From assembly GCA_006503535.1 (NCBI GenBank), contig QYRS01000006.1:2108001-2172000 (forward strand): a stretch of DNA of 64,000 nucleotides, written 5' to 3'. The stretch is from Arthrinium phaeospermum. Taxonomy: Eukaryota; Ascomycota; Sordariomycetes; Amphisphaeriales; Apiosporaceae. Shown here piece after piece: positions 11,310 to 22,186 of this stretch (position 1 is its first letter; each line of letters begins with the position of its first letter). The notes beneath the pieces are model-generated. The model saw only the letters and a program-made list of their open reading frames with translations. It had not been told where the DNA came from and searched no databases. The translations under genes and the position numbers were made by a program.

Positions 11310-11617
11310 TGCATAAATCAGAGGTCAGTGCTACGCTGGAATTGTTGCGTATGTCCAGGTTTGCTGAGCAGATATGTTGTGTTGGAGAGTGCAGGAGCTG
11401 GGTTACATGCCATTTTTAAGCTGACCATTCACGTGTTTGTTTGCATGCCTGCATTTGGTGGCCTAAACGAGCAATTACCCCGATGCGGGCAACTTGTTTG
11501 GTACAAAGCGACCATCATGATTCACATGGACAGAAATAGTGCAATGGTAATGGCGATGAGGATTGAGAGGTACTTTCCAAAAACCCTAGGAACGACATGT
11601 CCCAGCTAACATATGTT
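11310..11617. other. Short intergenic stretch
   Basis: About 310 bp between two minus-strand genes. It holds the 5' flank of the 259-aa protein and the 3' flank of the large disordered protein. Nothing else is seen. Confidence 0.45.
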
Positions 11618-14600
11618 TTAGTGATGCCGGCTACCGGTATGACTACTGCTAGTCGTTGTTGTTGAAGTGGTCGTCGTTGTAGTACTTCCTGACTCCGACT
11701 CAGAAGACGCCGTCTTTTTAATGCCTGCGATTCGGGCACTACGATGCCTATTTCTTCTCACAGGCTTCCAGTGAGCCGTCCTCGACTTCCACAACGCCGT
11801 GCTACGGCTTATGTACTTTCGCCAACTGCCGATGCTGCTGTTTCTGTTGCTATTTCCCCTAATAAAAAGTGTGAGATATTGATTCAACATGTAAAAAGTA
11901 ACAGTTGCGAGCTGATTGGAACAATGCGATAGACTTACCGGCTTCCACTGTGATGTGTCTTGTCAGCGTCGACATCAGCGTCACACTCCATCGCCCCATC
12001 TTTATATACCCCCAGCAAGTATGTTCGGGTATTATCGCCCAGATCCCGCCCCAGCACGGTCGGTACTGGCGCTGGTACTGGTGCTATCTGCTTGGTTTTG
12101 TTGTCATTAATGACATCAACAATATAATTCTCCTCCTTGACGGCGGGGATGTAGGTTCGGGTGTTATCGCCCAGGTCGCGGCCCAGTACCGAGGGCAGCA
12201 CCGCAGCTACTGGCTTAGCGTTCTTCGCAACAACAACAGCCTGCTGGGCATCGGGGAAATTTTGTCGCGTTTTGCCACCCAGAACTAAGGCGACGGGGCC
12301 GTTATTGTTGGCCTTGGGGACTGCTGGTGCCGGCGCTCTCGCTGCACCAGGGGCAGGCGGAAGGGGAGCTGCAGCTGCTCTTAACGGTTTACGAGGAATC
12401 CGTAGTGCTCGTGGACTCGCTTGCTTCAGCGCAGGTTTCGGCGCAGGCTTCGGCGCAAGCTTTACCCGAGGTAAGGCAATGGCCGTCGGCTGTGGGTTTA
12501 TTTCGGCATGGCGAGGCTGTGGTGGCGATATGGGCTTCGGGGCGGCCTTTGGTATTACTACAAGAGGAGGTGGCGCCGGCTTCGGGTTCAAGGGGTAAAC
12601 CGCTCGTAGTGCTGGTTGTTTCTGCTGTGGCTGTGGCTGTTGCTTCAGCTGCGGTGACGGATGCGGTGCTGGCTTCAGTGCTGGCTGTAGTGCTACTGGC
12701 TGCTGCTTCGGCTGCGGTGCTGGCTTCGGTGCTGGCTTCGGTGCTACTGGCTGTGGTGCTACTGGCTGTGGTGCTACTGGCTGTTTCCGCTGTGGTTGTT
12801 GCCGTGCCGCTATCTGTCGCTGCAGCACTGCTACTTGATGTTGCAATGCGGCTACCTGCTGATACAGTGGATGTTGTTGTGGTTGCTGCGCTGGCTTTGG
12901 CGGTACTGGCTTTTGTGGCTGCGGCTTTTGCAACGCTTGTTGCTGCCGTGGTTGTGGTGCTTGTTGGTGGCCAAGTGCTTTCACGACCGGAAGATCTTTC
13001 TTCGGCTTTGTTGGGATTTGAGACGGTGGTTGATGCTGTGGTGATAAGGGAGGTTGTCTGGCCTTTTCTTCCACTGGAGCCGGCTTCGGGCTTAAAGGGG
13101 TACCGGGTACCGCTAGAACCTGTGGTTGTAGAACAGGTTCTATTGAGGCGGTCACTAGCTTCAGTGGGCTTTGCGGCGGTGATGCTACTGGTAGAGCCGC
13201 ACTCGGGCTGAAAAGAATATTGGGACGCGGTGCTAGTACTGATGGCTGTGGTTGCGGTTGTAGGTTTCGTTGTTGCTGCGAATCAGGCCCTTTGGCAGCG
13301 TTAGGAGCTGATTCTAAACCAGATGTATTGGAAGGTTGCTGAGGCGGCGAAGTCTTCGCTACAGGCTGTTTTGCCGTGGACGCCGTCGGCTTAAGGGTGG
13401 TATCGCCCTTCGGATGCGCTGACTGTGGTGCCTTTACGGAACCACCAGCTGTCGGGGGCGCTGGTCTTGAACTTGATAGACCGCGTGATTGCTGCACTGC
13501 TTTAGGTACAGACGTTTTCGCTATGGGAGCGACCGGCGGCAGTTCGGTAGAGTGTTTTGCTTGCGATGCTTGTGATGCCTGTGCGGAACTATCATTTGTG
13601 GGCGACGTGGGCTTGGAACTCGACTGTGCTTCCGACTGCTGGTGAGGTGGTGATGGTGATTTCTTGGTGACGATGACTGCTTGCTTTGGGGCGGAAGGAG
13701 TACACGGCCGTGATCTTGGCGGTCTCGGTGATCTCGGTGATCTTGATCTTTTTAAATGTGTTGGGCCAAATATCAACGATAGTACAGATGGTCTACCCCG
13801 ACTTGGTGGCCTACGGACTTTTGGCCGCTTTCGTGGGATGGGTGATTCCAGTGACTCTGGCGAATGTCGAGATCCCGATGATAAAGATCCTGACGAAGAC
13901 CGTGTTATATGTGGTCTGGCTGGTCCGGCTGGCACCCGTGGTACGCGGGGTATAGCTGTTGGTCTTGCTCGTTCTTTTGGTCTTTGTGGTTTCGATCGCT
14001 TTGGTGATTTTCTTTTTTTCTTACTTCTTTTCCGAGCCCTGCGTTTTCGTCGACGTGTGGTTGACGAGGACTCTTCACCTATTATTAGCTTGCGACAGAA
14101 GGAGGCAAATGGTTTGAGTAACCCCGATACCGTCTTGCCTCTTGGAGCCTTGACGTCCGACGGGGTTCCGGGGGCGATAATAGATTGCTCCGCAGACGAG
14201 GCGGCCTGCTGACGACTTTCTCGAATTGCTCGAGCTACATGGGCAACAATCTCGCTGGGGGGCATGCGACTAGCGTCCGACGGATAGGGGACGTCACTGT
14301 TGGACTCCGACAGTGTTGTATGCGACGGCGGAGGGCTGTGGTCGTGTACTTGCCGCCGCCTACTGCTATTTGCCATAGAGTCGCTCCCCATGCTCCTCTT
14401 ACCAGAGCCTCCCCGACTTCTCCTTCGGCGGTGACGATTCGGCCGAGGTCCCCGGTCCCAACTTTCTCTATCTCGTCCTTGTCTTTGCTTTCGCCTACTC
14501 CTGTCTGCATGGCTTGACCCAGACCGCCTAATCTCGAGTTTCTTACTCATAGCCGCCGTATCATGTTGGGTCCTAGAAGGCGAACCCGCTTCAACACGAA

Positions 14601-15012
14601 GCGACGAACTCACAATGACCCCCTGTCTCCCTGGAACCTCCAGCGCCTCCTCGGCAGAGCAGCTCTGACTATTCTGCTGCTCCATCCACGCCAGCACTTT
14701 ATCGCGGACCGCATCGTGAGCCTCCGAGCACGCGGTGGAGGACACCGGACCCCGCTGGCCCCGTATGTGTGGGCTTGACTGCCGAGATGTCCTATGCTGA
14801 CTTCTGCGCGACCTTGCTTCCTGATCCGAGCGCCGCCTCCGCTTAGACGGCGGCCTGCTCGGACTGTCAGTTGTATGCTTCATTGGCCCCGGGCGCCAGG
14901 CTGAAGGTATATTATTGCCTAGAAGTCTACCCCGAGCCAAGCACTTCCAGAGGTCAAGCGATGGGCACAGTCGTATATGCGTCTTTGTCCTGCGTTGATT
15001 TTGATTCAGCAA
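11618..15012 (-). CDS. Large disordered Pro/Gln/Lys/Arg-rich protein of unknown function
   Basis: Two exons, 11939..15012 and 11618..11858, joined by a GTAAGT-TTAG intron that removes the stop otherwise read at 11935; up to 1104 aa. An ATG at 14883 (MKHTTDSPSR) may be the true start. The N-terminal third is Arg/Ser-rich with basic clusters (KRRRRS, RRKRRARKRSKKKRK), suggesting a nuclear protein. The middle is Pro/Ala/Gln/Lys repeats (QPVAPQPVAPQPVAPKP, KPAPKPAP). Near the C-terminus the 13-residue string VLGRDLGDNTRTY occurs twice, about 45 residues apart. The last exon ends in a Ser/Thr-rich tail. No folded domain is seen. The opposite strand also has long open frames, but these follow from the repetitive codons. 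Confidence 0.68.
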
Positions 15013-15475
15013 CCATAGTATGGTAGCAGCAGTAGACTACTGCATACTCCTATCCGTCGTAGAAGGGTGGCAGAAGCAGGGGGGAAGCTGACTGGTAAAG
15101 TCAAAGTGCATGAGAGGAAGAGTTTCTCTGTATAGACGGGGCATGTTTTGTTTGGTAAATTTGTAATAAAGGAGTAGATATGCCGGAATATTCGTGTGAA
15201 ATTCCTTCGAGCTGCAGAAAACAGCAGGCTTGCTATTCACAGTAGCACAGTTTCACGGAAGGACTGTGGCTAGTCACGGTAAGAGCGTAGAGTCATTATG
15301 GATGGGTTAAGGTATGTGTCGTATGGTACCACCGTAGTGATGCGATCTATGATACAATCAAGTCTATAGCCATGTCTTCTGTTTCATGTTTTAGCGATTC
15401 CCAGCAGCAGTAATGTACAAACTTTTCGGGTTTCCGCAGCGTGTTGTCATCACGTACTTGATCCATCCTCTCCTT
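15013..15475. other. Intergenic region
   Basis: Upstream flank of the disordered protein and downstream flank of Mic12. No gene seen. Confidence 0.45.
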
Positions 15476-16411
15476 TTACACGCCCCGGAGCAGAGTCTGG
15501 TCCCGCTTGTCAACAGGGGTATATCGGTCGGCCAGCAGTTCCTCTACGCTCTTGTCCGTCCAGCTGGGTCCCTCGTAGCGTTGTCGCAGCGCCTGTTCCA
15601 CCGGAGAGAACTGATCGTCCACCTTGTGCTCCAGCTTCTCGCCGACCTCGCCGGCCTTGGTCTTGGCGAAGCCGATCGCCTCCTTGCCCTTCTGCAAGCC
15701 GGAGCCGAGGGCGCTGAAGATGGACTCCTTGGCCTCCTCAGCCTTCTGTTCGCCCTTGGTCACGGCGTCAGCGCCGCGAGCCTTGGCATCCGCGTACGCG
15801 TTCTTGGCGGCCTCGGCGACACTGTTGGCCTTGTCGTTCGCGGCAGCCCGGGCCCGGGCGGCCTCCCTGCGGGCCTCTTCCCGGGCCTCGCGGGCACTGG
15901 GCGCCGCCGTCTTCTTCCCTTCATCGGCGGCCTGCCCGGCCTCGGAGAAGGCCCGCGTCCACAGGTTGCCCACGACGTCCTCGGCCTCCTCGCGCACCGC
16001 GGTCCAGTCCTTGTGCTGGGCCCAGCGCACCGCACCCTCGACCTCGTTGTTCCAGCGGTCCTTGGCCGTGTCGATCAGGTTCTGGCGCTCGAGCGCCGCG
16101 AGCTCGGCCCGTGTCGGAGGGTGCACCGGGGGTAGGGGGTCGGTCAGTCCGGAGATCAGGTCTGTCTGGGCGCGCAGGACGGCGGATTGGCGCTCACGGT
16201 TGCGTTGGTGGGCGAGGACGGTCAGGTAGGCGACGCCCAGGGTCAAGGTGACGCCACCAGTCTGTGTGCAGGTTCAAGAGTTGTTAGTCAGCTTCAGGCC
16301 TTCCATGGTCTATTGCAGGTATCTTCTATACAAGGGCACATCAGGGGCATCGCATGGCTGCGAATGGGAGTGCGTGACGGCATGACGTACGAAGCCGGTA
16401 GTGAAACCCAT
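15476..16411 (-). CDS. MIC12: MICOS complex subunit Mic12 (Aim5)
   Basis: Model: complement(join(15476..16261,16391..16411)), 268 aa. A tiny first exon of seven codons (MGFTTGF) is needed; it joins to TGGVTLTLGVAYLTVLAHQRNRERQ, the conserved single transmembrane N-terminus of fungal Mic12. Mic12 is an inner-membrane protein that couples MICOS subcomplexes at crista junctions. After the anchor comes a conserved NLIDTAKDRWNNEVEGAVRW region. A long Ala/Glu/Lys-rich amphipathic or coiled-coil segment (about 110-220) follows, then a conserved C-terminal YTPVDKRDQTLLRG motif. The length fits the filamentous-fungal orthologues. It is transcribed away from the mitochondrial ribosomal protein gene, with about 550 bp between start codons. 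Confidence 0.88.
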
Positions 16412-16964
16412 CTTGAGCAATTAGCTGGAGCGCACAGTGGCGCGAAGATATTGGAACGATTCAATTGAAGGGAACTTAGAAAGCACAACGAATGGAGTGA
16501 CTGTCGCTATCAATTCGAGGATCGAGGACCTGGAATTGCCCTGTGAATCGGGAGCTGGTAGGTTTTGGCGGCGTTGATCTCTGCAAGAAAGCAGGGATGA
16601 CGTTTGACAGCAAAGAGCGTTAAGTCGCTCTGCTTCTTGGAAGAGCTCCCAGCTGCGAAATTCCCCGGGACGGTGGTCGCAATTGGCTGGGTCGGCCACC
16701 AAAAAGCCGGGATTGTAGGGTAGCTCTCGGTCCGGTAGCGCTAAAAGCTTTGGAAGCAAGTACTGTACCAATCACGCCGTACCCCCCAAATTTTTGGCTG
16801 GCGAGAGCCTCAATCGAATTGATCCCCATCGGTCCAATTAAGCACGGGTTTGCCGACAGACAGCAGACGACAGCCCGCCCACCCATTCTCAAACCGAACG
16901 AGGAATTGTTCGACTTTTCCGATTCTCCCACGAACAAGCTCGGAAGCGGTCCAACAGAAGCACA
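16412..16964. promoter_or_regulatory. Divergent promoter, Mic12 / mitochondrial bL17
   Basis: About 553 bp between the start codons of two nuclear genes for mitochondrial proteins. Joint control is plausible but inferred from layout only. Confidence 0.45.
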
Positions 16965-17828
16965 ATGGCTGGCGGCGTAGTCAAATACCGCCACCTGTCG
17001 CGGAACAGCGCCCACCGACAGGCCCTCCTGCGCAACCTGGTCACCTCCCTCGTCAAGCACGAGTCGATCCGGACGACATGGGCCAAGGCCAAGGAGACGC
17101 AGCGCATGGCCGACAAGCTCATCACACTGGCCAAGCGGAACAACGAGACGAGTAGGCGGAAGGCCCACGGCATACTATTTGTACGTAGCAGCTGTGATTT
17201 CACGTCCCCAACACCAGCTCGAGGCATGCCAGACATACTATGACCAACGCTATGTACAAGAATACGTAGCATTGCGTTTTTGTCGTGGATAAGGAAACGA
17301 TCAGACCGGTCGCCCGCCTGGAGATCCCCGCCAACATGCGAGAGAGGAAGATAATAGTAGAGTACAAAATATTTACTAACACATCCCGTTCTCACCCAAC
17401 AACAGACCCCCGACGACCTGATGCCCAAACTCTTCACGACGCTGCGGGAGCGGTACGAGGCCCGCCCCGGCGGTTACACGCGGGTGCTGCGGACGGAGCC
17501 CAAGTCGACGTACGACCAGGCGCCCTCGGCGATCCTCGAGTTCGTCGACGGGCCCAAGGACATGCGGTTCCACCTGACGGCGGCGCGCGTGGCCAAGGAC
17601 CACCTGCTGGGCCAGCGGCCCAACAAGCTGACCCTGCTCAACCGCAAGAAGGTGACGCAGTTCCGCGGCGCCTCGGCGGGCCGCTCCGCCCCGACCGGCA
17701 AGCAGGAGTTCAACGACATGGTCGAGCGCATGAAGGGCCTCAAGATGGTCACCAGCGGCGTGGACATGCTCTCGGCGGCGGCGACGACGCGGGCGGGAGG
17801 TGCGGGTGCGTCCAAGGCTCTGGAGTAG
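16965..17828 (+). CDS. Mitochondrial large-subunit ribosomal protein bL17m
   Basis: Exons 16965..17180 and 17406..17828, 212 aa. The protein is a bacterial-type L17 of the mitochondrial 54S subunit (yeast Mrpl8 homologue). The N-terminus KYRHLSRNSAHRQALLRNLVTSLVKHESIRTTWAKAKETQRMADKLITLAKR is the L17 hallmark. RRKAHGILF joins across the intron to TPDDLMPKLFTTLRERY, as in the family. The C-terminal half is the fungal extension. The intron is 225 nt, three to four times longer than most introns here; no extra exon was recognised in it. The gene is divergent from Mic12. Confidence 0.92.
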
Positions 17829-18156
17829 AGTACATGAGTACCCGGGAAAGGCGGACATGAAATCGGATAGGCGAGGGGGCAGTCGTGCTCGCAACGGGCC
17901 CTGGGCTCCGAGGCTCTGGTAGATTGTGACATAGAATACTCTACTGGTGTGTTTAGTAGAGCCGATATACGGCTTACTACAAAGCGAGGCCTTGGGGCCG
18001 AAGACACCAAGCCACTGTACTATACATAAGCATCAAAGCTACAGGGCGGACATTGTGTACGAATTGTGTACATATTAGAGACAAGGCGGTAGACTGCCTA
18101 TATAGCGAACAGCCGACCGCCCTTGAACTATCTTGTCAATCTATCTGAAATCTATA
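17829..18156. other. Convergent 3' flanks of bL17m and Utp25
   Basis: About 330 bp of 3' flank shared by two convergent genes. No gene or repeat seen. Confidence 0.45.
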
Positions 18157-20367
18157 TTAAATGAAATCAAAGGTATCACCACGCTCCCGTATCATCTTAC
18201 CCACCCGTTTGGAGCCGACGATGCGCTCCAGCTTCAAGACGTCGTACTTGGAGAACATGACACGCACGGTGCCGTGGCCGGGCTCCAACTTGGCTTTCTG
18301 CTCACTCTTGGCGAGGTAGCCGCCGACGATCTCCTTGAAGAAAAGGGGGTTGTCGGGCAGGCCGTACATGATGACGCGGCGGACACCGTTGAGTACGTAG
18401 CGATAGAAGTGGTGGGCGCGCTCCGTGTACAGCAGGACCTTGTGGCGGCCACTGAGGAAATGGGAACCCGCGCGCGATGCCTCAGGAACGCTGGCGTGGT
18501 CACCGATGGTGCCGAACGTCAGATTGGCGGTGGCAGGGCTGTTGGCGAAGTAGTTGCGCAAACGCACGTAGTCGAAGTACGAGGGCACGAAGATGAGCGT
18601 GCCCTCGACGTCCTTGGCGCGCTTCACCAGAGTCGGCACGATGGCGCTGATGAAGTACTCGAAGCGGGCGTCGGGCTCGGCCGCTGCCGAGGGTGCGTCG
18701 AAACGCGAGAAGGTCTGCTTCACCTTTACGCCGAGCTCCTGGATGGAGCCCGGGTACTCTGGCTGCACGCGGACTCGGCCCGCCCAGTTCTGGCACTGCC
18801 GGTGTGCCTCTTGCAGCTCAGGGGTATTAAAGGCGGAAAATATAAGGGTTTGGCGGTAGTTATGGGCTTGCTTCTCAAGATACCACTCCCTTACACGACT
18901 GAAGTCACAGTCGTGTGCTTCGCGAGGCTGCATATTGAGGTGCTCGAGGACGAACTCAGTAAACTGCCAGTTTTGGTTGAGCAAAGCATCTGCCTGGTCG
19001 AGTATGACCATTTCGATGGAGCTCAGATAGTCATAATCCATTTTCTTGTCCTTGCCCCCAGATTCAATGGCCATCTTTAGACCAAGAGGACTGGCGATAA
19101 GGATATCGGAGCTATAGAACTGTGAAAAGTACTTGATGGTTTTCCTGGTGAACTTGACACCAAGCCGGAAATTGTCGTCGTCGTTGCCATTGAATAGTTC
19201 TTTATAGTCCTCGGGCCTCTCAGAAGAGAAATTGGCGTCGTCGCCAACGTAGGTGTCGTCAAATCGTTTCCTGTTCTCCTGCTGATCGGGCTCGCAGATT
19301 GCGCAAATCTCTTTGACCATCTTGACAGCAGACTGGCGGGTAGGCAGAAGCATTAGGACCTTGGGACGAGTGAACCCCTGATCTTTTGGCTCAAAGTCGC
19401 TGGCGGTGCCTTCCTTGTGGAGCTTGTAGTTGTTCTTGATGACTCTATCTCGAGTCTTGAAGATATGGTTGACTGCATGAAGGCAGGCCATGCGCCGCAG
19501 TTTCCCTCCGTTCTTCGGTGTCCGGTTGCAGAAGAGTAGGTCATTGTACCCAAAAGTGATAGGGTACAGGACCTGCTCCAACTTGTCTAAAGTCGGCTTT
19601 TTCGCAGCTGCCTCGCGTAGCTTTTGCTTTAACTTCAAAGCCGATGTATCAGGCATGAGTGATAATGGTCGCTCGGAGTCACCTGGAGCCTTCCCAGGCA
19701 CACTTCTCGTAAGTCTTAAACCGTTGAGCTCTACTTGAGAAACGGAATACTCGTTGGCTTGGGCCGCCTTGATCCGTTTTGAGACCTGAGCCTCGTCCGG
19801 GATCGAAAAATGTGTTTCGAAGGGATCTGAGGTATCTGGAACGTCGTCCTCATCATCCTCATCCTCATCGTCCAGGGCCATCTCGGCATCAGGGCCCTCT
19901 TCAGGCTCCTCCTCTGCCGTATCGACAACATCCTTGTCCTCAGTTTCCTCCTCGGACTCAGGCTCTACTTCTTGTCGTTTGCTTGGTCTCTCATCGGCGT
20001 TTTGATGACTGAGTTTCCGCCGCTTATTGTTGGGGGCAGACTGCTTTGCGAAACTGCTCATGAGGGCCATATAAGACTTATTGGGGGCAGCTTGTGGCCC
20101 CTCGTCTTCTGAATCATCTTCCTCCTCAAGGTCTTCATCTGAGGGCGATTCCTCCCCAGAGTCTTCATCTTCTGGATCCCTATCATACGATGTCAGAACC
20201 AAGCTCAACAAAATTGTGAGATTTCGTGCGACTTACTGGACTTCGGCAAGTCGTGCATGATTAAATCTTGGTCCATGGACTCTCTTTTGGCCACCGTTTG
20301 GCTTTCCACCTCGGCCACGGGGCCTGGAGCCTCCTCGCATGGCTCCCTGGCGTCCTTTGGGAGCCAT
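18157..20367 (-). CDS. UTP25: U3 small nucleolar RNA-associated protein 25 (Utp25)
   Basis: Model: complement(join(18157..20179,20237..20367)), 717 aa. Utp25 is a nucleolar DEAD-helicase-like protein of the 90S pre-ribosome, needed for early 18S rRNA processing (vertebrate homologue: Def). The first exon supplies a basic Gly/Arg-rich start ([21 protein letters not shown]). A long acidic segment follows (about 44-200). The conserved body contains [47 protein letters not shown] and [19 protein letters not shown]. The canonical ATP-binding and DEAD motifs are degenerate (LDQAD instead of DEAD), as is known for this family. The C-terminus [11 protein letters not shown] is typical. It is divergent from eIF3f. 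Confidence 0.92.
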
Positions 20368-20933
20368 ATTTCGTATCAAGTGAATGGAAGATCTTGAGTG
20401 GCCCAGACTTGTATTTTATTTTTATCTCGTCGTATCAGAAAACCGAGTCTATCTAAGAAAAAAAGAAGTCCAGCCTTGCAGATGATCCCCACAGTTTGAC
20501 GGAGAGCCTTGCTCTAAACGACTAAACCTCTAGCCTACCAAGAACAGGACTTGATTGAATGTACCTGCCTCAAGTACCCCGAACTTTTTTTTTTCAGCAG
20601 CCAATCTGTTATCGGACAGCTTATCTTAGCGCGCACAACCCCTCGGTTTAGAAAGCAGCTGCGGTACACTTTGAAAATTCGTGTGGAATAATTCGAGAGT
20701 GGGCTGAATAGCAAAGCTACGAAAATTGGGTCCCTGCTAAGGCCTGTCCAACGAACTTGGTTTGGCTGCGAGTGTGTGTGGGCAGAGACTGAGAGAAGAG
20801 AGCGCAAGAGATTTGAAGTCAGATCCAATCCCAACTTCTCGTACCCCGGGCCACTTCTAAGAGAACGAGAGAATCGCCAGTCCACCTCCTAACCTTCGAC
20901 TTGTTCGATAACTGGCATTCCAAACCACCCAAC
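20368..20933. promoter_or_regulatory. Divergent promoter, Utp25 / eIF3f
   Basis: 566 bp between start codons of a ribosome-biogenesis gene and a translation-initiation gene. Co-regulation with growth is plausible but inferred. Confidence 0.45.
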
Positions 20934-22186
20934 ATGGCCGTGGATCAAGAGTCCTTCCTTCATATGTCGCGGCCTTTGGCGCCCACCGTCAACATCCAGA
21001 GCAACATTGCCCCGCTCTCGGTCAACATTCAACCCCAAGTACGTTTTGCTTCCTCACGATGCCTGCCATGATGTTGTTGCATGATGGCCACCCAAGTGCT
21101 TCTTTCATGGCCTCATATAACGTCCTCGATTGGTGTCTATCATGTGCTACCCTGCGACCAGCCAATCGCCGACCCAGCTAACACACGGCCTGTTAGGCTA
21201 TCCTCTCCATCCTTGACCATGCCGTCCGTCGCGATGAACCTGCCACCGAAACGACCTCACCTCGCGTCATCGGCGCTTTGATAGGAACACGCTCCGACGA
21301 TGGCAGTGAGCTCTCCGTGTCATCAGCCTTCGCCATCCCCCACACCGAGAATGAGGACCAGGTCGAGGTCGATGTCGAGTACCAGAAGAACATGCTGTCG
21401 CTGCACCTGAAGGCCTCGCCGCGCGAAACATTATTGGGCTGGTACACGACTTCGCATGAGCTTAATAGCTTCAGCGCGCTCATCCAGAACTTCTTCGCAA
21501 GCCCCGAGACCGGCACTTTCCCCCACCCGGCTGTCCACTTGACCGTCTCAACCGATCCCGGTGCCGACGTTCAGCTCAAGTCCTACATCTCCGCCCCCGT
21601 CGCCGTCAACGCCGAGCGGGCCGCCGAGAGCTGCCTGTTCATCCAGGTCCCCCACAGAGTTTCTTACAACGACGCCGAGCGTTCGGCACTGGAGCTGATC
21701 TCCTCCGCCAAGGACAACGAGTCCCGCAGCACCACCATCCCCTCAGACGTTGAAGGCCTTGCGCGGTCCCTCGAGTCCATGAGCGACCTGCTGGAGCGTG
21801 TATCCGGCTATGTCGGCGAGATCCTGGACGAGGAGCGGGAGCCCAACAACGCTCTCGGCCAGTACCTCATGAGCGCCCTGTCTTTGGCCCCCAAGGTCGA
21901 CCCGTCTGCCATTGAGCACGACTTCAACAACCACATCCAGGACGTTTTGATGGTCAGCTACCTGGCCAACAGCATCCGTACCCAGATCGATCTCAGCCAG
22001 CGTCTTGCGTTAGCAGTCCTGAGCGACGAGAAGGTCGACAAGGACGACACCAAGGGCGAGAAGGGCGAGGGAGGCGGCCGGGGCGGTCGTGGTGGCCGAG
22101 GTGGCCGCGGTGGACGTGGCGGCAGAGGCGGACGTGAACAGCGGGAGCCCAGGGAGCCCAGAGAGCCCCGCGAGCCCACCGAGTGA
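20934..22186 (+). CDS. Eukaryotic translation initiation factor 3 subunit F
   Basis: Exons 20934..21038 and 21197..22186, 364 aa. eIF3f is an MPN-domain subunit of the eIF3 complex, which loads the 40S ribosome with initiator tRNA and mRNA. The N-terminus [10 protein letters not shown] joins across the intron to [14 protein letters not shown] at the start of the MPN domain. Conserved stretches are [47 protein letters not shown] and [20 protein letters not shown]. The JAMM zinc ligands are absent, as expected for eIF3f. The C-terminal helices ([19 protein letters not shown]) match the family. A tail of six to seven RGG/GRGG units and a REP repeat (about 325-364) extends the protein and may bind RNA. 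Confidence 0.93.

Noticed and set aside
12161..14212. Long plus-strand open frames opposite the disordered protein (for example 12327-13211 and 13664-14212)
   Set aside because: They are Val/Leu/Ala or Gly/Asp repeats that mirror the Pro/Gln/Ala/Arg codons of the minus-strand gene. No domain or start context supports them.
18133..19080. 315-codon plus-strand frame under Utp25
   Set aside because: Antisense shadow of conserved Utp25 codons.
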